From a bacterium A37T11 (lineage in GTDB: Bacteria > Bacteroidota > Bacteroidia > Sphingobacteriales > Sphingobacteriaceae): a stretch of 64,000 nucleotides of DNA. The notes beneath the pieces are model-generated. The model was not told the origin of the DNA. It did not search any database and saw only the letters and a list, made by a program, of their open reading frames with translations. The number at the start of each line of letters is the position of its first letter. Positions within the stretch are counted from its first letter, which is position 1. The DNA is taken from positions 124,001-188,000 of the forward strand of contig FOBR01000004.1 of assembly GCA_900109895.1 (NCBI GenBank). The letters run 5' to 3'. This document shows, piece after piece, positions 36,517-47,323 of the stretch. The position numbers and the translations under genes were made by a program.

Positions 36517-37392
36517 TTACAACGCATAGGCATTTTTTAAAAATGCTTTCAATATTTCCGGCTTTCTGCCTATCAGCTGTTCCAAGTCAGTAGCCGGAAA
36601 ATCAAATTCTCCCTGGGCAATACCGTGGCAGAATGTTGCGGCCCCCAATATCGCTTCTTCTGCTACTCCAGCCTGCTTTAATGCATTAGTAAACGTATCT
36701 ACATCAGGTGCTGCATACTGAATGTTTTTGCCAGAAAGTTCGGTTAGTAAGGCTGCTATATCATCGAACGAATAGGATTCGGCTACCGCAATGTCATAGG
36801 TTTTATTTTCATGCCCTGTACTTGTTAATACTTTTGCCCCTGCAGCAGCCATATCACTGCGCGATGTGTAGGGACATTTACCTTGCCCTGCTGGCAAGAA
36901 AATCGATCCCGTAGCCAGGACCTGTTCACCCATAAACAGGGGTAAAATGTCGGCATATAATGCATGCTTTAAAATGGTATAGGTAAGACCAGATTCTTTA
37001 ATTAGTTTTTCGGATAATAAATGTGCTTGTGCCACAAAAGCAATGGGCGAAGTACCGTCTTCAGTTTTGCGCTGAAAACTGGTATATATCATATGACCCA
37101 CCTTGGCGGCCGTTGCTGCCTTCACCACGTTTTCATGCTGTTTGCTACGGTTCGCTATATCACTGCCTGAAACAAAATAGAGTTTATCCACATCTTTAAA
37201 CGCATTGACCAGTGAATCATAATCATCATAATCACCATGGATCAATCGAATTCCTTTTTCATCCAGGTCGCCTGCTTTGGTAACATCGCGTACTAAAGCA
37301 GACACTTGTGCCTTATGATTGCTTTTTATCAATTCCTGAATGACTTCCCTGCCCAAATGCCCGGTACCACCTGTAATTAGTATATGATTCAT
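36517..37392 (-). CDS. NmrA-like / QOR2-type NAD(P)-binding oxidoreductase
   Basis: An atypical short-chain dehydrogenase of 291 residues. The N-terminus ILITGGTGHLGREVI is the dinucleotide-binding GxxGxxG loop. HGDYDDYDSLVNAFKDVDKLYFVSG is typical of NmrA/QorB-like proteins, and no classic YxxxK active site is evident. Relatives are quinone reductases or NAD(P)H redox sensors and are often induced by electrophiles. It is cytoplasmic with no signal peptide. The gene stands alone, with a palindromic operator candidate over its predicted start site. No HxlR or MarR gene, the common neighbour of this family, is adjacent. Confidence 0.85.
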   Translation of the reverse strand: MNHILITGGTGHLGREVIQELIKSNHKAQVSALVRDVTKAGDLDEKGIRLIHGDYDDYDSLVNAFKDVDKLYFVSGSDIANRSKQHENVVKAATAAKVGHMIYTSFQRKTEDGTSPIAFVAQAHLLSEKLIKESGLTYTILKHALYADILPLFMGEQVLATGSIFLPAGQGKCPYTSRSDMAAAGAKVLTSTGHENKTYDIAVAESYSFDDIAALLTELSGKNIQYAAPDVDTFTNALKQAGVAEEAILGAATFCHGIAQGEFDFPATDLEQLIGRKPEILKAFLKNAYAL

Positions 37393-37526
37393 TTGCGTTT
37401 TTTTTATTAATCAATTTAACTTTTTTAGATAATGTGGCAAAACTATTTAAAAGATCGGATATAACCCCCCATCGTAACGGGTAACTAAACTAAAAGCGTT
37501 TTTTCATCTTTATTCAGTATTTCATG

Positions 37527-37554
37527 TGTTCATTTAAATGAACAAGCAAATATA
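37527..37554 (-). promoter_or_regulatory. Operator palindrome plus -7 box of the NmrA-like gene
   Basis: TGTTCATTTAAATGAACA (37527-37544) is an 18-bp perfect palindrome. Directly upstream on the minus strand is TATATTTG (complement at 37547-37554), an exact -7 match, so the start site falls on the palindrome edge. A further TGAACA half-site lies at 37556-37561. This fits repression by an HxlR, MarR or TetR-type dimer encoded elsewhere. The leader to the gene is about 150 bases and shows nothing else. Confidence 0.5.
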
Positions 37555-37632
37555 ATGAACAGAAAATAATCTTTCAGAGCAAACAAAGAACAGGATTGCG
37601 AGCAGGTGTAAAAATTCTTTTCATTTAGGTGT

Positions 37633-37661
37633 TTGAATTTTGGATTTTAACCGTATTTTTG
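37633..37661 (+). promoter_or_regulatory. Promoter of atpD-atpC
   Basis: TTG at 37633-37635, 18 bp, then TATTTTTG at 37654-37661, a perfect -7 match. The leader to atpD is about 60 bases. Confidence 0.6.
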
Positions 37662-37724
37662 CAGTCCGAAATGGAAACCCATTAACGTTCAGTAAATCTG
37701 TATATTAAAAATATTAGTTTGTAA

Positions 37725-39230
<1,506 letters not shown>

Positions 39231-39231
39231 C

Positions 39232-39480
39232 ATGAAGTTAAGCATCATCACACCGGATAAGTCGGTTTACGAGGGGGAGGTTACTTCGGTAACGGTACCT
39301 GGCACCTTGGGTTCTTTTGAGGTGCTTGAGAATCATGCTCCGATCATTTCGACCTTAGACGATGGGAAAGTGATCATCCGGAAACATAAGGAAGAAGAAG
39401 TCATCCGAATTAAAGGCGGCGTCGTGGAAGTCATTCGTAACAACGTTACGGTACTTGCGGAAGCCGTTTTGGATGCTTAG
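39232..39480 (+). CDS. atpC: F1F0 ATP synthase subunit epsilon, short form
   Basis: An 82-residue protein starting one base after the atpD stop. It matches the N-terminal beta-sandwich of epsilon (LSIITPDKSVYEGEVTSVTVPGTLGSFEVLENHAPI). It ends where the C-terminal two-helix domain of longer epsilons (about 135 residues in Escherichia coli) would begin. It should therefore couple F1 to the c-ring but lack the helical autoinhibitory arm. No frameshift is seen downstream, and a strong terminator follows within 30 bases, so the short length is genuine. Confidence 0.92.
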   Translation: MKLSIITPDKSVYEGEVTSVTVPGTLGSFEVLENHAPIISTLDDGKVIIRKHKEEEVIRIKGGVVEVIRNNVTVLAEAVLDA

Positions 39481-39507
39481 AAAAATACAAAAACTAAAGC
39501 AAAAAAA

Positions 39508-39545
39508 GAGGCCCGGAAGTATCAAACTTCCGGGCCTCTTTTTTT
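39508..39545 (+). terminator. Rho-independent terminator after atpC
   Basis: A perfect 12-bp stem, GAGGCCCGGAAG with CTTCCGGGCCTC, has a 7-base loop and is followed by seven T. An A-run before the stem makes it potentially bidirectional. Confidence 0.9.
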
Positions 39546-39789
39546 AAACTTTTTTAAGGCCCGGCCCGGTTTTACGCAGAATTTGATGCGATATGAGTTG
39601 GGCTATAATTTTGAACTAAAAACCAGAATTGGTTTTGGTCTATTTGATACAAAATTAAATTTTACTAAAATATATAAAATAAGAATAAAATATAAAATAA
39701 TGTCGGCTAAAACATATTTAATTGTTTTTTCATTTTTTTTGTTTTGCTATTGCCAGTATAAAAGGAACATCTTACCTTGAATCCGGAAT
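39546..39789 (+). promoter_or_regulatory. AT-rich upstream region of ilvE with a weak promoter
   Basis: No convincing gene: the only reading frame (39583-39780) is low-complexity and AT-driven. The best promoter is TTG at 39750-39752, 20 bp, then TACCTTG at 39773-39779, one base short of consensus. It would give a leader of only about five bases before ilvE. A near-duplicate of an AAAATATAAAATAA word lies around 39667-39700. Confidence 0.35.
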
Positions 39790-40680
39790 ATGAATCACTT
39801 GAACGAGCATACATTTTTATACCTGAACGGGGCCTTTATGAAGGCCAAATCGGCAGGTATCAGCCTGACTGGCGAAGCCATCCATTCGGGGTTTGGTGCG
39901 TTTGAGGGAATACGTGCTTACAACACGCACAACGGTGCCCGGATGTTTAAGGCCGAAGAGCATTTTAGCCGCTTAGAGCGGTCGTGCAAACTGATTGGCA
40001 TTTCTTATCCGTGGGATAACGCCGAGCTGATAGCCGATACGTATCGCCTGCTTGAGATCAATAACATCCGCAGTGCATATATACGTCCGATGGTGTTTAG
40101 CGGCCACCACATGTTCCAGACGCAGGTTTCAACGCCATCAATCCTGATCACTGCCTGGGAATGGGGCCCTTATTTGGGTTACAGTTCACTAAGGGTAACG
40201 GTATCTGACTATAAATATCCACATGCGGATACGGTTCCGCTGCAGGCCAAAATAACCGGACAGTTTGTGACGTCGCTATTGGCTAGCAAAGCAGCAGTTA
40301 GAAAAGGGTTTCAGGAGGCCGTGTTGACAGGCCTGGATGGGTTTTTGGCGCAAGCTGCCGGATCAAACTTATTTATTGAAAAGGACTATAAATTATATAC
40401 CCCTGCGGCTTCAGCCAATTTCCCAGGCATTACGCGGGCGACCATTAAAGAGATTTGTGCGACGCTGCATATAGATTTGGTGGAAAAAGACCTGACAGTG
40501 GATGACCTGAAACGTGCAGACCATGCATTTCTATGCAGCACGGCTGCAGAGGTGATGGAGATATCAGGGGTAGATGAAGTAACTTACACGGAACCCTGGG
40601 GTGAGAGCCTGGGTGCAAATATACAACGTACCTACAAGAATTTGGTACTGGAGAAAGAGAATTACGAAGTGATAATATAA
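39790..40680 (+). CDS. ilvE: Branched-chain amino acid aminotransferase
   Basis: PLP enzyme that transfers an amino group between glutamate and the branched-chain 2-oxo acids, the last step for valine, leucine and isoleucine. It is a fold-type IV protein of 296 residues. [13 protein letters not shown] near the N-terminus, the AKITGQF region containing the PLP lysine, and [20 protein letters not shown] (usually DxxGxVxEGxGxNxF) are recognised. [13 protein letters not shown] near the C-terminus is also typical. It is the first gene of the branched-chain cluster, 4 bp before ilvD. Confidence 0.93.
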   Translation: MNHLNEHTFLYLNGAFMKAKSAGISLTGEAIHSGFGAFEGIRAYNTHNGARMFKAEEHFSRLERSCKLIGISYPWDNAELIADTYRLLEINNIRSAYIRPMVFSGHHMFQTQVSTPSILITAWEWGPYLGYSSLRVTVSDYKYPHADTVPLQAKITGQFVTSLLASKAAVRKGFQEAVLTGLDGFLAQAAGSNLFIEKDYKLYTPAASANFPGITRATIKEICATLHIDLVEKDLTVDDLKRADHAFLCSTAAEVMEISGVDEVTYTEPWGESLGANIQRTYKNLVLEKENYEVII

Positions 40681-40684
40681 TAGC

Positions 40685-42382
40685 ATGCTAACTAAACAAA
40701 ACAATAAACTAAACAAATTTAGTAGTGTTTTAACAGAAGACATTACGCAGCCTGGGGCGCAGGCGATGCTTTATGGCATCGGCCTAACGGATGATGACCT
40801 GAAGAAGGCACAGGTTGGCATAGCAAGTATGGGCTATGATGGCAACACGTGCAACATGCACCTGAATGACTTGGCCAAGCTAGTGAAAGAGGGTGTGTGG
40901 AAAAATGACCTGGTGGGCCTTATTTTTAATACGATCGGTGTGAGCGATGGGATGGCTAATGGTACGGATGGTATGCGCTACTCCCTAGTAAGCCGCGATA
41001 TCATAGCCGATAGCATCGAGGCCATCTGCGGTGGTCAGTATTACGATGGGCTGATTGCCATACCGGGTTGTGACAAGAACATGCCTGGTGCGGTGATGGC
41101 GATGGGACGCCTGAACAGGCCTTCTATCATGGTTTATGGGGGCACGATTGCTCCAGGCCATTATAAAGGGCAAGACCTGAATATTGTGTCTGCTTTTGAA
41201 GCGCTTGGGCAAAATATCGCCGGAACCTTATCTGCAGAAGATTTTAAGGAGATTGTGAAGCATACCTGCCCGGGTGCGGGTGCTTGTGGGGGCATGTATA
41301 CCGCCAATACAATGGCTGCGGCCATTGAGGCGCTGGGCATGAGTTTGCCCTATTCTTCATCATACCCGGCGGTGAGCGAGGAGAAACACCAAGAGTGCCG
41401 GGAGGCAGGTAAATACATCCAGATTTTGCTGGAGCGTGACATAAAGCCCTCGGATATCATGACACAGGAAGCATTTGAAAATGCGTTACGGGTGATCATT
41501 GTGTTGGGAGGGAGTACCAATGCGGTGTTGCACTTTATCGCCATCGGTAAGAGTGTAGGAATTACCATTACGCAGGATGATTTTCAGCGCATGAGTAACA
41601 AGACGCCTGTATTGGCCGATTTCAAACCCAGTGGTAAGTACTTGATGCAGGACCTGCACAATTATGGCGGTGTACCCGCGGTGATGAAATATTTGTTAAA
41701 CGAAGGGCTGCTGAATGGCGATTGCCTAACGGTGACTGGTCAAACGCTGGCTCAAAACCTGTCGGACGTGACGCCGATCAATGAGATAGATCAGCCGATC
41801 GTGCAAACACTGGACAACCCGATCAAAGCAACCGGACACTTGCAGATTCTATATGGCAACCTGGCCGAAAAAGGCAGCGTGGCCAAAATCTCTGGAAAGG
41901 AAGGGGAGCGTTTTATAGGCCCAGCCCGCGTGTTTGATGGTGAGCATGACCTGGTAGCAGGCATTGCTTCGGGTCGGGTGAAACATGGGGATGTGGTAGT
42001 GATCAAGAATGAAGGCCCGGTGGGTGCACCGGGTATGCCCGAAATGCTTAAACCGACAGCTGCGCTGATAGGTGCTGGCCTGGGTAAAAGCGTGGCCTTG
42101 ATAACGGATGGCCGTTTTAGTGGTGGTACGCACGGTTTTGTAGTGGGCCACATTACGCCGGAGGGCTACAACGGTGGCTTGATTGCTTTTGTGGAAGATG
42201 ATGATGTTATTGAACTGGATGCGGTAAACAATACCATCAACCTCAAAGTGAGTGACGAGGTGATCGCTGAGCGGCGTAAATGTTGGGTGCAGCCTCCGCT
42301 GAAGGCTACCAAAGGGGTGTTGTATAAATATGCGAGAACGGTTTCGGATGCAACGGAAGGTTGCGTAACTGACGAAAAATAA
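40685..42382 (+). CDS. ilvD: Dihydroxy-acid dehydratase
   Basis: Iron-sulfur enzyme that dehydrates 2,3-dihydroxy acids to 2-oxo acids in valine and isoleucine synthesis. Length is 565 residues, as in the IlvD/Edd family. Cluster cysteines are visible in [21 protein letters not shown] and [16 protein letters not shown]. The C-terminal [20 protein letters not shown] is the family signature. It is cytoplasmic. It lies between ilvE and ilvB in a tight cluster. Confidence 0.96.
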   Translation: MLTKQNNKLNKFSSVLTEDITQPGAQAMLYGIGLTDDDLKKAQVGIASMGYDGNTCNMHLNDLAKLVKEGVWKNDLVGLIFNTIGVSDGMANGTDGMRYSLVSRDIIADSIEAICGGQYYDGLIAIPGCDKNMPGAVMAMGRLNRPSIMVYGGTIAPGHYKGQDLNIVSAFEALGQNIAGTLSAEDFKEIVKHTCPGAGACGGMYTANTMAAAIEALGMSLPYSSSYPAVSEEKHQECREAGKYIQILLERDIKPSDIMTQEAFENALRVIIVLGGSTNAVLHFIAIGKSVGITITQDDFQRMSNKTPVLADFKPSGKYLMQDLHNYGGVPAVMKYLLNEGLLNGDCLTVTGQTLAQNLSDVTPINEIDQPIVQTLDNPIKATGHLQILYGNLAEKGSVAKISGKEGERFIGPARVFDGEHDLVAGIASGRVKHGDVVVIKNEGPVGAPGMPEMLKPTAALIGAGLGKSVALITDGRFSGGTHGFVVGHITPEGYNGGLIAFVEDDDVIELDAVNNTINLKVSDEVIAERRKCWVQPPLKATKGVLYKYARTVSDATEGCVTDEK

Positions 42383-42400
42383 TAGTAATAATTAAGAGTT

Positions 42401-44152
42401 ATGAGCACACTCGAAGTAATAACAGAAGGGCTGCAACAGGATGTGGCTGAGAAAGCACCGATTACGCAGATAAGCGGGTCAAAGGCGGTATTGGAAGCGT
42501 TGCTGGAGGAAGGGGTCGATACCATTTTTGGGTATCCCGGTGGTGCCATCATGCCCATTTATGATGCCTTATATGATTACAATGATCGCATTAAACACAT
42601 CCTGGTGCGCCACGAACAGGGCGGCATTCATGCTGCTCAGGGGTATGCGCGTACTTCTAGCCGAATAGGGGTGGTGTTTGCGACCAGTGGCCCGGGTGCG
42701 ACCAATTTGGTGACAGGTTTGGCAGATGCCATGATCGATAGTACGCCGCTGGTCTGCGTAACGGGGCAGGTATTTGCTTCGCTGCTGGGCACGGATGCCT
42801 TTCAGGAGACGGACATCATCAACATTACTACGCCGGTGACTAAATGGAATTTTCAGGTAACGGATGCTGCTGAGATACCGGCTACGCTGGCAAAGGCATT
42901 TTATATTGCCAAAACGGGTCGCCCAGGGCCGGTGCTGATCGATATCACCAAAAACGCGCAGTTCCAGCTGTTTGACTATGAGGGTTACACGCCTTGTAAT
43001 CATATCCGCAGTTATCGCCCCAAGCCTAAAGTACGCAAGGAGTATGTGGAGGAAGCTGCTGGGCTCATCAACGCGGCTAAAAAACCGTTTGTGTTGTTTG
43101 GCCAGGGCGTTATTCTGGGAAATGCCGAAAAGGACCTGAAAGCTTTCATTGAGAAAACAGGGATTCCAGCGGCGTCCACGGTATTAGGCCTAAGTGCCCT
43201 CGAGACCAGCCACCCGCTGCATGTAGGGATGCTGGGCATGCATGGCAACTACGCGCCCAATGTGCTGACCAATGACTGCGATGTGCTCATCGCGATCGGG
43301 ATGCGCTTTGACGACCGCGTTACGGGCCGGCTGGATAAGTATGCTAAACAGGCGCAGGTGATCCATTTGGATATTGACCCGGCCGAAATAGACAAGAATG
43401 TAAAATCGACGGTACCAATTTGGGGCGATTGTAAGGAAACCTTGCCGTTGCTGACTGAGCTTGTACATGCAAAGGAACACACCGATTGGTTGCAGCGGTT
43501 TCGCGAGTTGGAGAAGGATGAGATAAAGGAGGTGATCCATGATGAGCTCAACCCAACCAGCGACACAATGACCATGGGTGAGGTGGTCAACATTCTGAAT
43601 GAGCTTACTGATAATGATGCAGTGATCGTAACAGATGTGGGACAACACCAAATGGTGGCCTGCCGATATGCCCAATTTAAGCAAAGCCGAAGCAATGTGA
43701 CTTCTGGTGGGTTGGGTACCATGGGCTTTGGCCTGCCGGCTGCGATTGGTGCTTGGTATGGTGCCCCCCATCGTACGGTGGTGGCCATAGTAGGTGATGG
43801 CGGTATTCAGATGACCATCCAGGAGCTGGGTACAATCATGCAATTTGGCGCCAAAGTAAAGTTATTGATCCTAAACAATGAGTTTTTAGGCATGGTACGT
43901 CAGTGGCAGCAGTTGTTCCACGATAAACGCTATTCGTTTGTAAACATCACCAGCCCTGATTATGTGACCGTAGCTAAGGGATATTATATCCCCGGCCAAA
44001 AGATAGACAAACGTGCCGAGCTAAGGGATGCCCTGAAGGCCATGCTTGACCACGATGGGGCTTATTTGCTGGAAGTGATGGTGGGCAAGGAAAATAACGT
44101 TTTCCCGATGGTTCCGCAAGGTAGCAGTGTAAGTGAAATAAGGTTGAAGTAA
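42401..44152 (+). CDS. ilvB: Acetolactate synthase, large catalytic subunit
   Basis: Thiamine-diphosphate and FAD enzyme that condenses two pyruvates, or pyruvate with 2-oxobutyrate, at the first common step of branched-chain synthesis. Length is 583 residues. The N-terminal domain has the catalytic Glu in VRHEQGGIHAAQGYART. The thiamine-binding signature appears as VGDGGIQMTIQELGTIMQFG, followed by LNNEFLGMVRQWQ. The first 25 residues are a variable lead-in before SGSKAVLEALLEEGV. It works with the small subunit encoded 4 bp downstream. Confidence 0.96.
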   Translation: MSTLEVITEGLQQDVAEKAPITQISGSKAVLEALLEEGVDTIFGYPGGAIMPIYDALYDYNDRIKHILVRHEQGGIHAAQGYARTSSRIGVVFATSGPGATNLVTGLADAMIDSTPLVCVTGQVFASLLGTDAFQETDIINITTPVTKWNFQVTDAAEIPATLAKAFYIAKTGRPGPVLIDITKNAQFQLFDYEGYTPCNHIRSYRPKPKVRKEYVEEAAGLINAAKKPFVLFGQGVILGNAEKDLKAFIEKTGIPAASTVLGLSALETSHPLHVGMLGMHGNYAPNVLTNDCDVLIAIGMRFDDRVTGRLDKYAKQAQVIHLDIDPAEIDKNVKSTVPIWGDCKETLPLLTELVHAKEHTDWLQRFRELEKDEIKEVIHDELNPTSDTMTMGEVVNILNELTDNDAVIVTDVGQHQMVACRYAQFKQSRSNVTSGGLGTMGFGLPAAIGAWYGAPHRTVVAIVGDGGIQMTIQELGTIMQFGAKVKLLILNNEFLGMVRQWQQLFHDKRYSFVNITSPDYVTVAKGYYIPGQKIDKRAELRDALKAMLDHDGAYLLEVMVGKENNVFPMVPQGSSVSEIRLK

Positions 44153-44156
44153 AAAA

Positions 44157-44747
44157 ATGGAAAAGCAAGAATATACGATAACCCTTTATACTGAAAATTC
44201 GGTGGGGATGATCGGCCGGATCTCGACTATCTTTTCGCGGCGGAAGATCAATATTGAGAGTTTGAATACTTCGCCTTCGGAGGCGGAAGGCATACACCGG
44301 TTCACCATTGTAATCAATGAGTCTGAGGAGGTAGTGCGTAAGCTGTGCCGCCAGATTGAAAAACAGGTGGAGGTGTTAAAGGCTTATTTTAATACCAATG
44401 ACGAGGTCATTTGGCAAGAACAGGCCTTATATAAAGTTCCTACCGATGTGGTTGCTGAAAAAGCGCCAGTAGAGCGGCTGTTGCGCCAATTTGGTGCCAG
44501 CGCTGTGGTGATACGCAATGACTACACGGTGTTTGAAACGGCTGGACACCGGGAAGACATCGATAAGCTGACCGAGGCCCTGGCCGAATATAACCTCATA
44601 GAGTTTGTGCGGGGTGCCCGCATCGCCATCATCAAAGACAGTGCGGGTTTCCACCGGAAACTGAAACAGTTTGAACAGGCAGAGCCTGCTGAAGAAGTGG
44701 TAGAGAATGAATACCTGGACAAACAGGACAAGGTATTCACAATGTAG
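44157..44747 (+). CDS. ilvN: Acetolactate synthase, small regulatory subunit
   Basis: Regulatory partner of IlvB that confers valine feedback inhibition. Length is 196 residues. An N-terminal ACT domain (about residues 5-80) begins YTITLYTENSVGMIGRISTIFSRR, with the IxSLxxSPSE-type motif NIESLNTSPSEAEG. A second, C-terminal ALS-small-subunit domain follows (about 85-165). The last 25 residues are acidic and unconserved. A 222-bp gap with a hairpin and a heptamer repeat separates it from ilvC. Confidence 0.92.
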   Translation: MEKQEYTITLYTENSVGMIGRISTIFSRRKINIESLNTSPSEAEGIHRFTIVINESEEVVRKLCRQIEKQVEVLKAYFNTNDEVIWQEQALYKVPTDVVAEKAPVERLLRQFGASAVVIRNDYTVFETAGHREDIDKLTEALAEYNLIEFVRGARIAIIKDSAGFHRKLKQFEQAEPAEEVVENEYLDKQDKVFTM

Positions 44748-44859
44748 GGGGGTTGAAAGGTTTATTAAAAATCATAACTTAGCACCGTTATAAACCGGCA
44801 CCCAATTTATATCAGTATTAATGCTAATAAAGTTTTAAATCGTATGTTTATAAAAATTA

Positions 44860-44905
44860 GTTTGTCCTTCAGCGGCTGCGAAAACCACAGGATCAAACAA
44901 ATTTT
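44860..44905 (+). promoter_or_regulatory. Terminator-like hairpin in the ilvC leader
   Basis: GTTTGTCCT (44860-44868) pairs with AGGATCAAAC (44889-44898) with one bulged base over a 20-base loop, and five T follow at 44902-44906. A weak promoter (ATG, 19 bp, TATGTTTA at 44843-44850) lies just upstream, so it could act as an attenuator or simply end the ilvN message. Confidence 0.35.
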
Positions 44906-44930
44906 TAAAAACGTTTCTAATATTCAAAAT

Positions 44931-44965
44931 CGTAAATCGTAAATCGTAAATCGTAAATCGTAAAT
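44931..44965 (+). repeat. Five tandem CGTAAAT heptamers next to the ilvC start
   Basis: CGTAAAT is repeated five times without a single change, ending four bases before the ilvC ATG. The array occupies the whole ribosome-binding region. Short perfect tandem repeats at such sites can change copy number by slipped replication. Confidence 0.85.
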
Positions 44966-44969
44966 TAAA

Positions 44970-46028
44970 ATGGCACAAATCAATTTCGGCGGGACCGTAG
45001 AAGAGGTAGTTACCCGCGAAGAGTTTCCGTTAGAGAAAGCTCAGGAAGTATTAAAAAATGAGACCGTAGCAGTGATCGGTTATGGTGTACAGGGCCCAGG
45101 CCAATCATTAAACCAAAAAGATAACGGTATTAACGTAATAATTGGTCAACGCAAGAATTCAAAAAGTTGGGATAAGGCAGTAGCAGATGGTTTTGTACCT
45201 GGCCAAACCTTGTTTGAAATAGAAGAAGCGTTAGAGCGCGGTACCATTATTTGCTACTTACTGAGCGATGCGGCACAGATTGAATTGTGGCCTACCGTTC
45301 AAAAACACCTGACTCCTGGCAAGGCGTTATATTTTTCCCATGGTTTTGGCATTACCTTTAATGAGCAAACCGGCATTGTTCCTCCTAAAGATGTGGACGT
45401 GTTTTTGGTGGCTCCAAAGGGTTCTGGTACTTCCCTGCGCCGCATGTTTTTGGAAGGCCGCGGGCTGAACTCCAGCTTTGCCATTTTCCAGGATGCAACT
45501 GGTAAAGCTTGGGATCGCGTCATTGCCCTGGGCATTGCGGTAGGAAGTGGTTACTTGTTTCAAACAGATTTCAAAAAAGAAGTTTTTTCTGACCTGACTG
45601 GTGAGCGTGGTACGCTGATGGGTGCTATCCAGGGTATTTTTGCTGCGCAATACCAAGTGCTGCGCGATCATGGCCACTCCCCTTCTGAAGCGTTTAACGA
45701 AACAGTAGAAGAGTTAACTCAGTCATTAATGCCATTAGTGGCCGAAAATGGCATGGACTGGATGTATGCCAATTGCTCAACGACGGCTCAACGCGGTGCG
45801 CTTGACTGGTGGAAAAAATTCAGGGATGCGACGGCACCGGTATTTAAGGAATTGTATGAGAGTGTGGCTGCCGGCAAAGAATCCCAGCGTTCTATTGATA
45901 GCAACAGCCAACCTGACTATCGCCCAAAACTGGATGCTGAATTGAAAGAGCTCCGTGAAAGTGAATTGTGGCAGGCAGGTGCGGCGGTGAGAAGCCTTCG
46001 TCCGGAAAACCAACCTGCTGAGGTTTAA
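44970..46028 (+). CDS. ilvC: Ketol-acid reductoisomerase
   Basis: Isomerises and reduces acetolactate or acetohydroxybutyrate with NADPH and magnesium, the second step of valine and isoleucine synthesis. Length is 352 residues, class I size. The Rossmann loop reads VIGYGVQGPGQSLNQ with Pro where many enzymes have Ala. The cofactor loop has GQRKNSKSW. SHGFGITF and VAPKGSGTSLRR are present. Knotted-domain metal ligands appear in DLTGERGTLMGAIQGIF and the EETVEELTQS region. Translation starts directly after the heptamer array. A hairpin follows the stop. Confidence 0.95.
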   Translation: MAQINFGGTVEEVVTREEFPLEKAQEVLKNETVAVIGYGVQGPGQSLNQKDNGINVIIGQRKNSKSWDKAVADGFVPGQTLFEIEEALERGTIICYLLSDAAQIELWPTVQKHLTPGKALYFSHGFGITFNEQTGIVPPKDVDVFLVAPKGSGTSLRRMFLEGRGLNSSFAIFQDATGKAWDRVIALGIAVGSGYLFQTDFKKEVFSDLTGERGTLMGAIQGIFAAQYQVLRDHGHSPSEAFNETVEELTQSLMPLVAENGMDWMYANCSTTAQRGALDWWKKFRDATAPVFKELYESVAAGKESQRSIDSNSQPDYRPKLDAELKELRESELWQAGAAVRSLRPENQPAEV

Positions 46029-46047
46029 TTAGGATAAAAGAATAAAC

Positions 46048-46079
46048 GGCGGTGCTTACTGGTAAAAGCACCGCCTTAT
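46048..46079 (+). terminator. Hairpin between ilvC and leuA
   Basis: A perfect 10-bp stem GGCGGTGCTT with AAGCACCGCC has an 8-base loop, followed by TTATT. The T-tract is short, so partial termination is likelier than a full stop. Confidence 0.65.
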
Positions 46080-46104
46080 TAGTATACACTTTAAAAGTAT
46101 CATC

Positions 46105-47268
46105 ATGTTACACGATCCGAATCGCATTTATGTTTTTGACACCACCCTACGCGACGGGGAACAGGTGCCTGGCTCACAATTGACCACTGAAGAAAAGCTC
46201 ATCATTGGCGAGGCACTGCAATCGCTGGGTGTAGATGTGATCGAGGCCGGATTTCCAATATCCAGCCCCGGCGACTTCCAGAGCGTGGTGGAGTTGTCCA
46301 AACTTTTGCGTGAACCGGTGATCTGTGCACTAACCAGGGCTATCAAGGGCGATATTGACCGCGCTGCAGAAGCCTTGAAAGAGGCCAAGCGTCCCCGTAT
46401 CCATACGGGGATCGGTTCGTCTGACATGCATATTCAGTACAAATTTAACAGTACCCGTGAGGCAGTACTCGAAAGAGCTGTCGAGGCTGTAAAATATGCC
46501 AAGACCTTTGTGGAGGATGTGGAATTTTATGCAGAGGATGCGGGCCGGGCCGACAATGTGTATTTGGCACAGATGGTGGAGGCGGTGATCGGGGCAGGTG
46601 CTACCGTGGTTAATATACCGGATACTAACGGATACTGCCTGCCTGAACAATATGGAGAAAAAATCCGGTTCTTAAAAGAACATGTAAAGAATATTGACCA
46701 GGCAGTGATCTCCGTGCATTGCCACAATGATCTGGGCCTAGCGACGGCCAATAGCATCGCCGGTCTTCAAAATGGAGCCCGCCAAGTGGAATGTACCATC
46801 AACGGCATCGGCGAACGTGCCGGTAATACCTCGCTTGAAGAGGTGGTCATGATCATCAAGACGCACCAATCTTTAAACTTCCAAACCCAAATAAATAGCA
46901 AACACCTCACACCACTGAGCCACATGGTAAGCCGCATGATGAACATGCCGGTGCAGGCGAACAAGGCCGTGGTAGGTCGCAATGCGTTTGCCCATAGTTC
47001 TGGTATACACCAGGACGGGGTGTTGAAACACCGGGAAACGTATGAAATTATGAATCCGGAAGATGTAGGGCTGGATAAATCGTCTATTGTGCTGACTGCC
47101 CGAAGTGGCCGGCACGCCCTCAAATACCACCTGGAACGCCTGGGATTCCCAGCAGACCGCATTGACCTGGAAGGCGTTTACCAGCGTTTCCTCGAACTGG
47201 CGGATGTAAAGAAGGAATTGCAGGATGAAGATCTCCTGCTATTGATGGAGGCCGAAACCCAGCATTAG
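46105..47268 (+). CDS. leuA: 2-Isopropylmalate synthase, catalytic-domain-only form
   Basis: Condenses acetyl-CoA with 2-oxoisovalerate, the first committed step to leucine. Length is 387 residues against about 510 for the standard enzyme. The TIM barrel is complete ([15 protein letters not shown] at the start, metal-binding [14 protein letters not shown], then [15 protein letters not shown]). It stops at the end of the second helical subdomain, so the C-terminal leucine-binding regulatory domain is absent. The active-site word DTNGYCLP is the isopropylmalate-synthase form. A separate paralogue with a regulatory domain lies 2 kb downstream. It heads the leuA-leuC-leuD block. Confidence 0.9.
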   Translation: MLHDPNRIYVFDTTLRDGEQVPGSQLTTEEKLIIGEALQSLGVDVIEAGFPISSPGDFQSVVELSKLLREPVICALTRAIKGDIDRAAEALKEAKRPRIHTGIGSSDMHIQYKFNSTREAVLERAVEAVKYAKTFVEDVEFYAEDAGRADNVYLAQMVEAVIGAGATVVNIPDTNGYCLPEQYGEKIRFLKEHVKNIDQAVISVHCHNDLGLATANSIAGLQNGARQVECTINGIGERAGNTSLEEVVMIIKTHQSLNFQTQINSKHLTPLSHMVSRMMNMPVQANKAVVGRNAFAHSSGIHQDGVLKHRETYEIMNPEDVGLDKSSIVLTARSGRHALKYHLERLGFPADRIDLEGVYQRFLELADVKKELQDEDLLLLMEAETQH

Positions 47269-47323
47269 GTTCCCGGCCTTTTAAGGCACCAAAAAACTAA
47301 CAACATCATTCAATATTTTTAAA

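Noticed and set aside
39583-39780. Open frame of 65 codons before ilvE
   Set aside because: AT-driven low-complexity composition, no family resemblance, and it covers the likely ilvE promoter.
43190-43843. Long antisense frame (217 codons) opposite ilvB
   Set aside because: Shadow of the ilvB reading frame with odd composition and no known family.
44931-44965. Heptamer array as a CRISPR
   Set aside because: Units are 7 bp and contiguous with no spacers.
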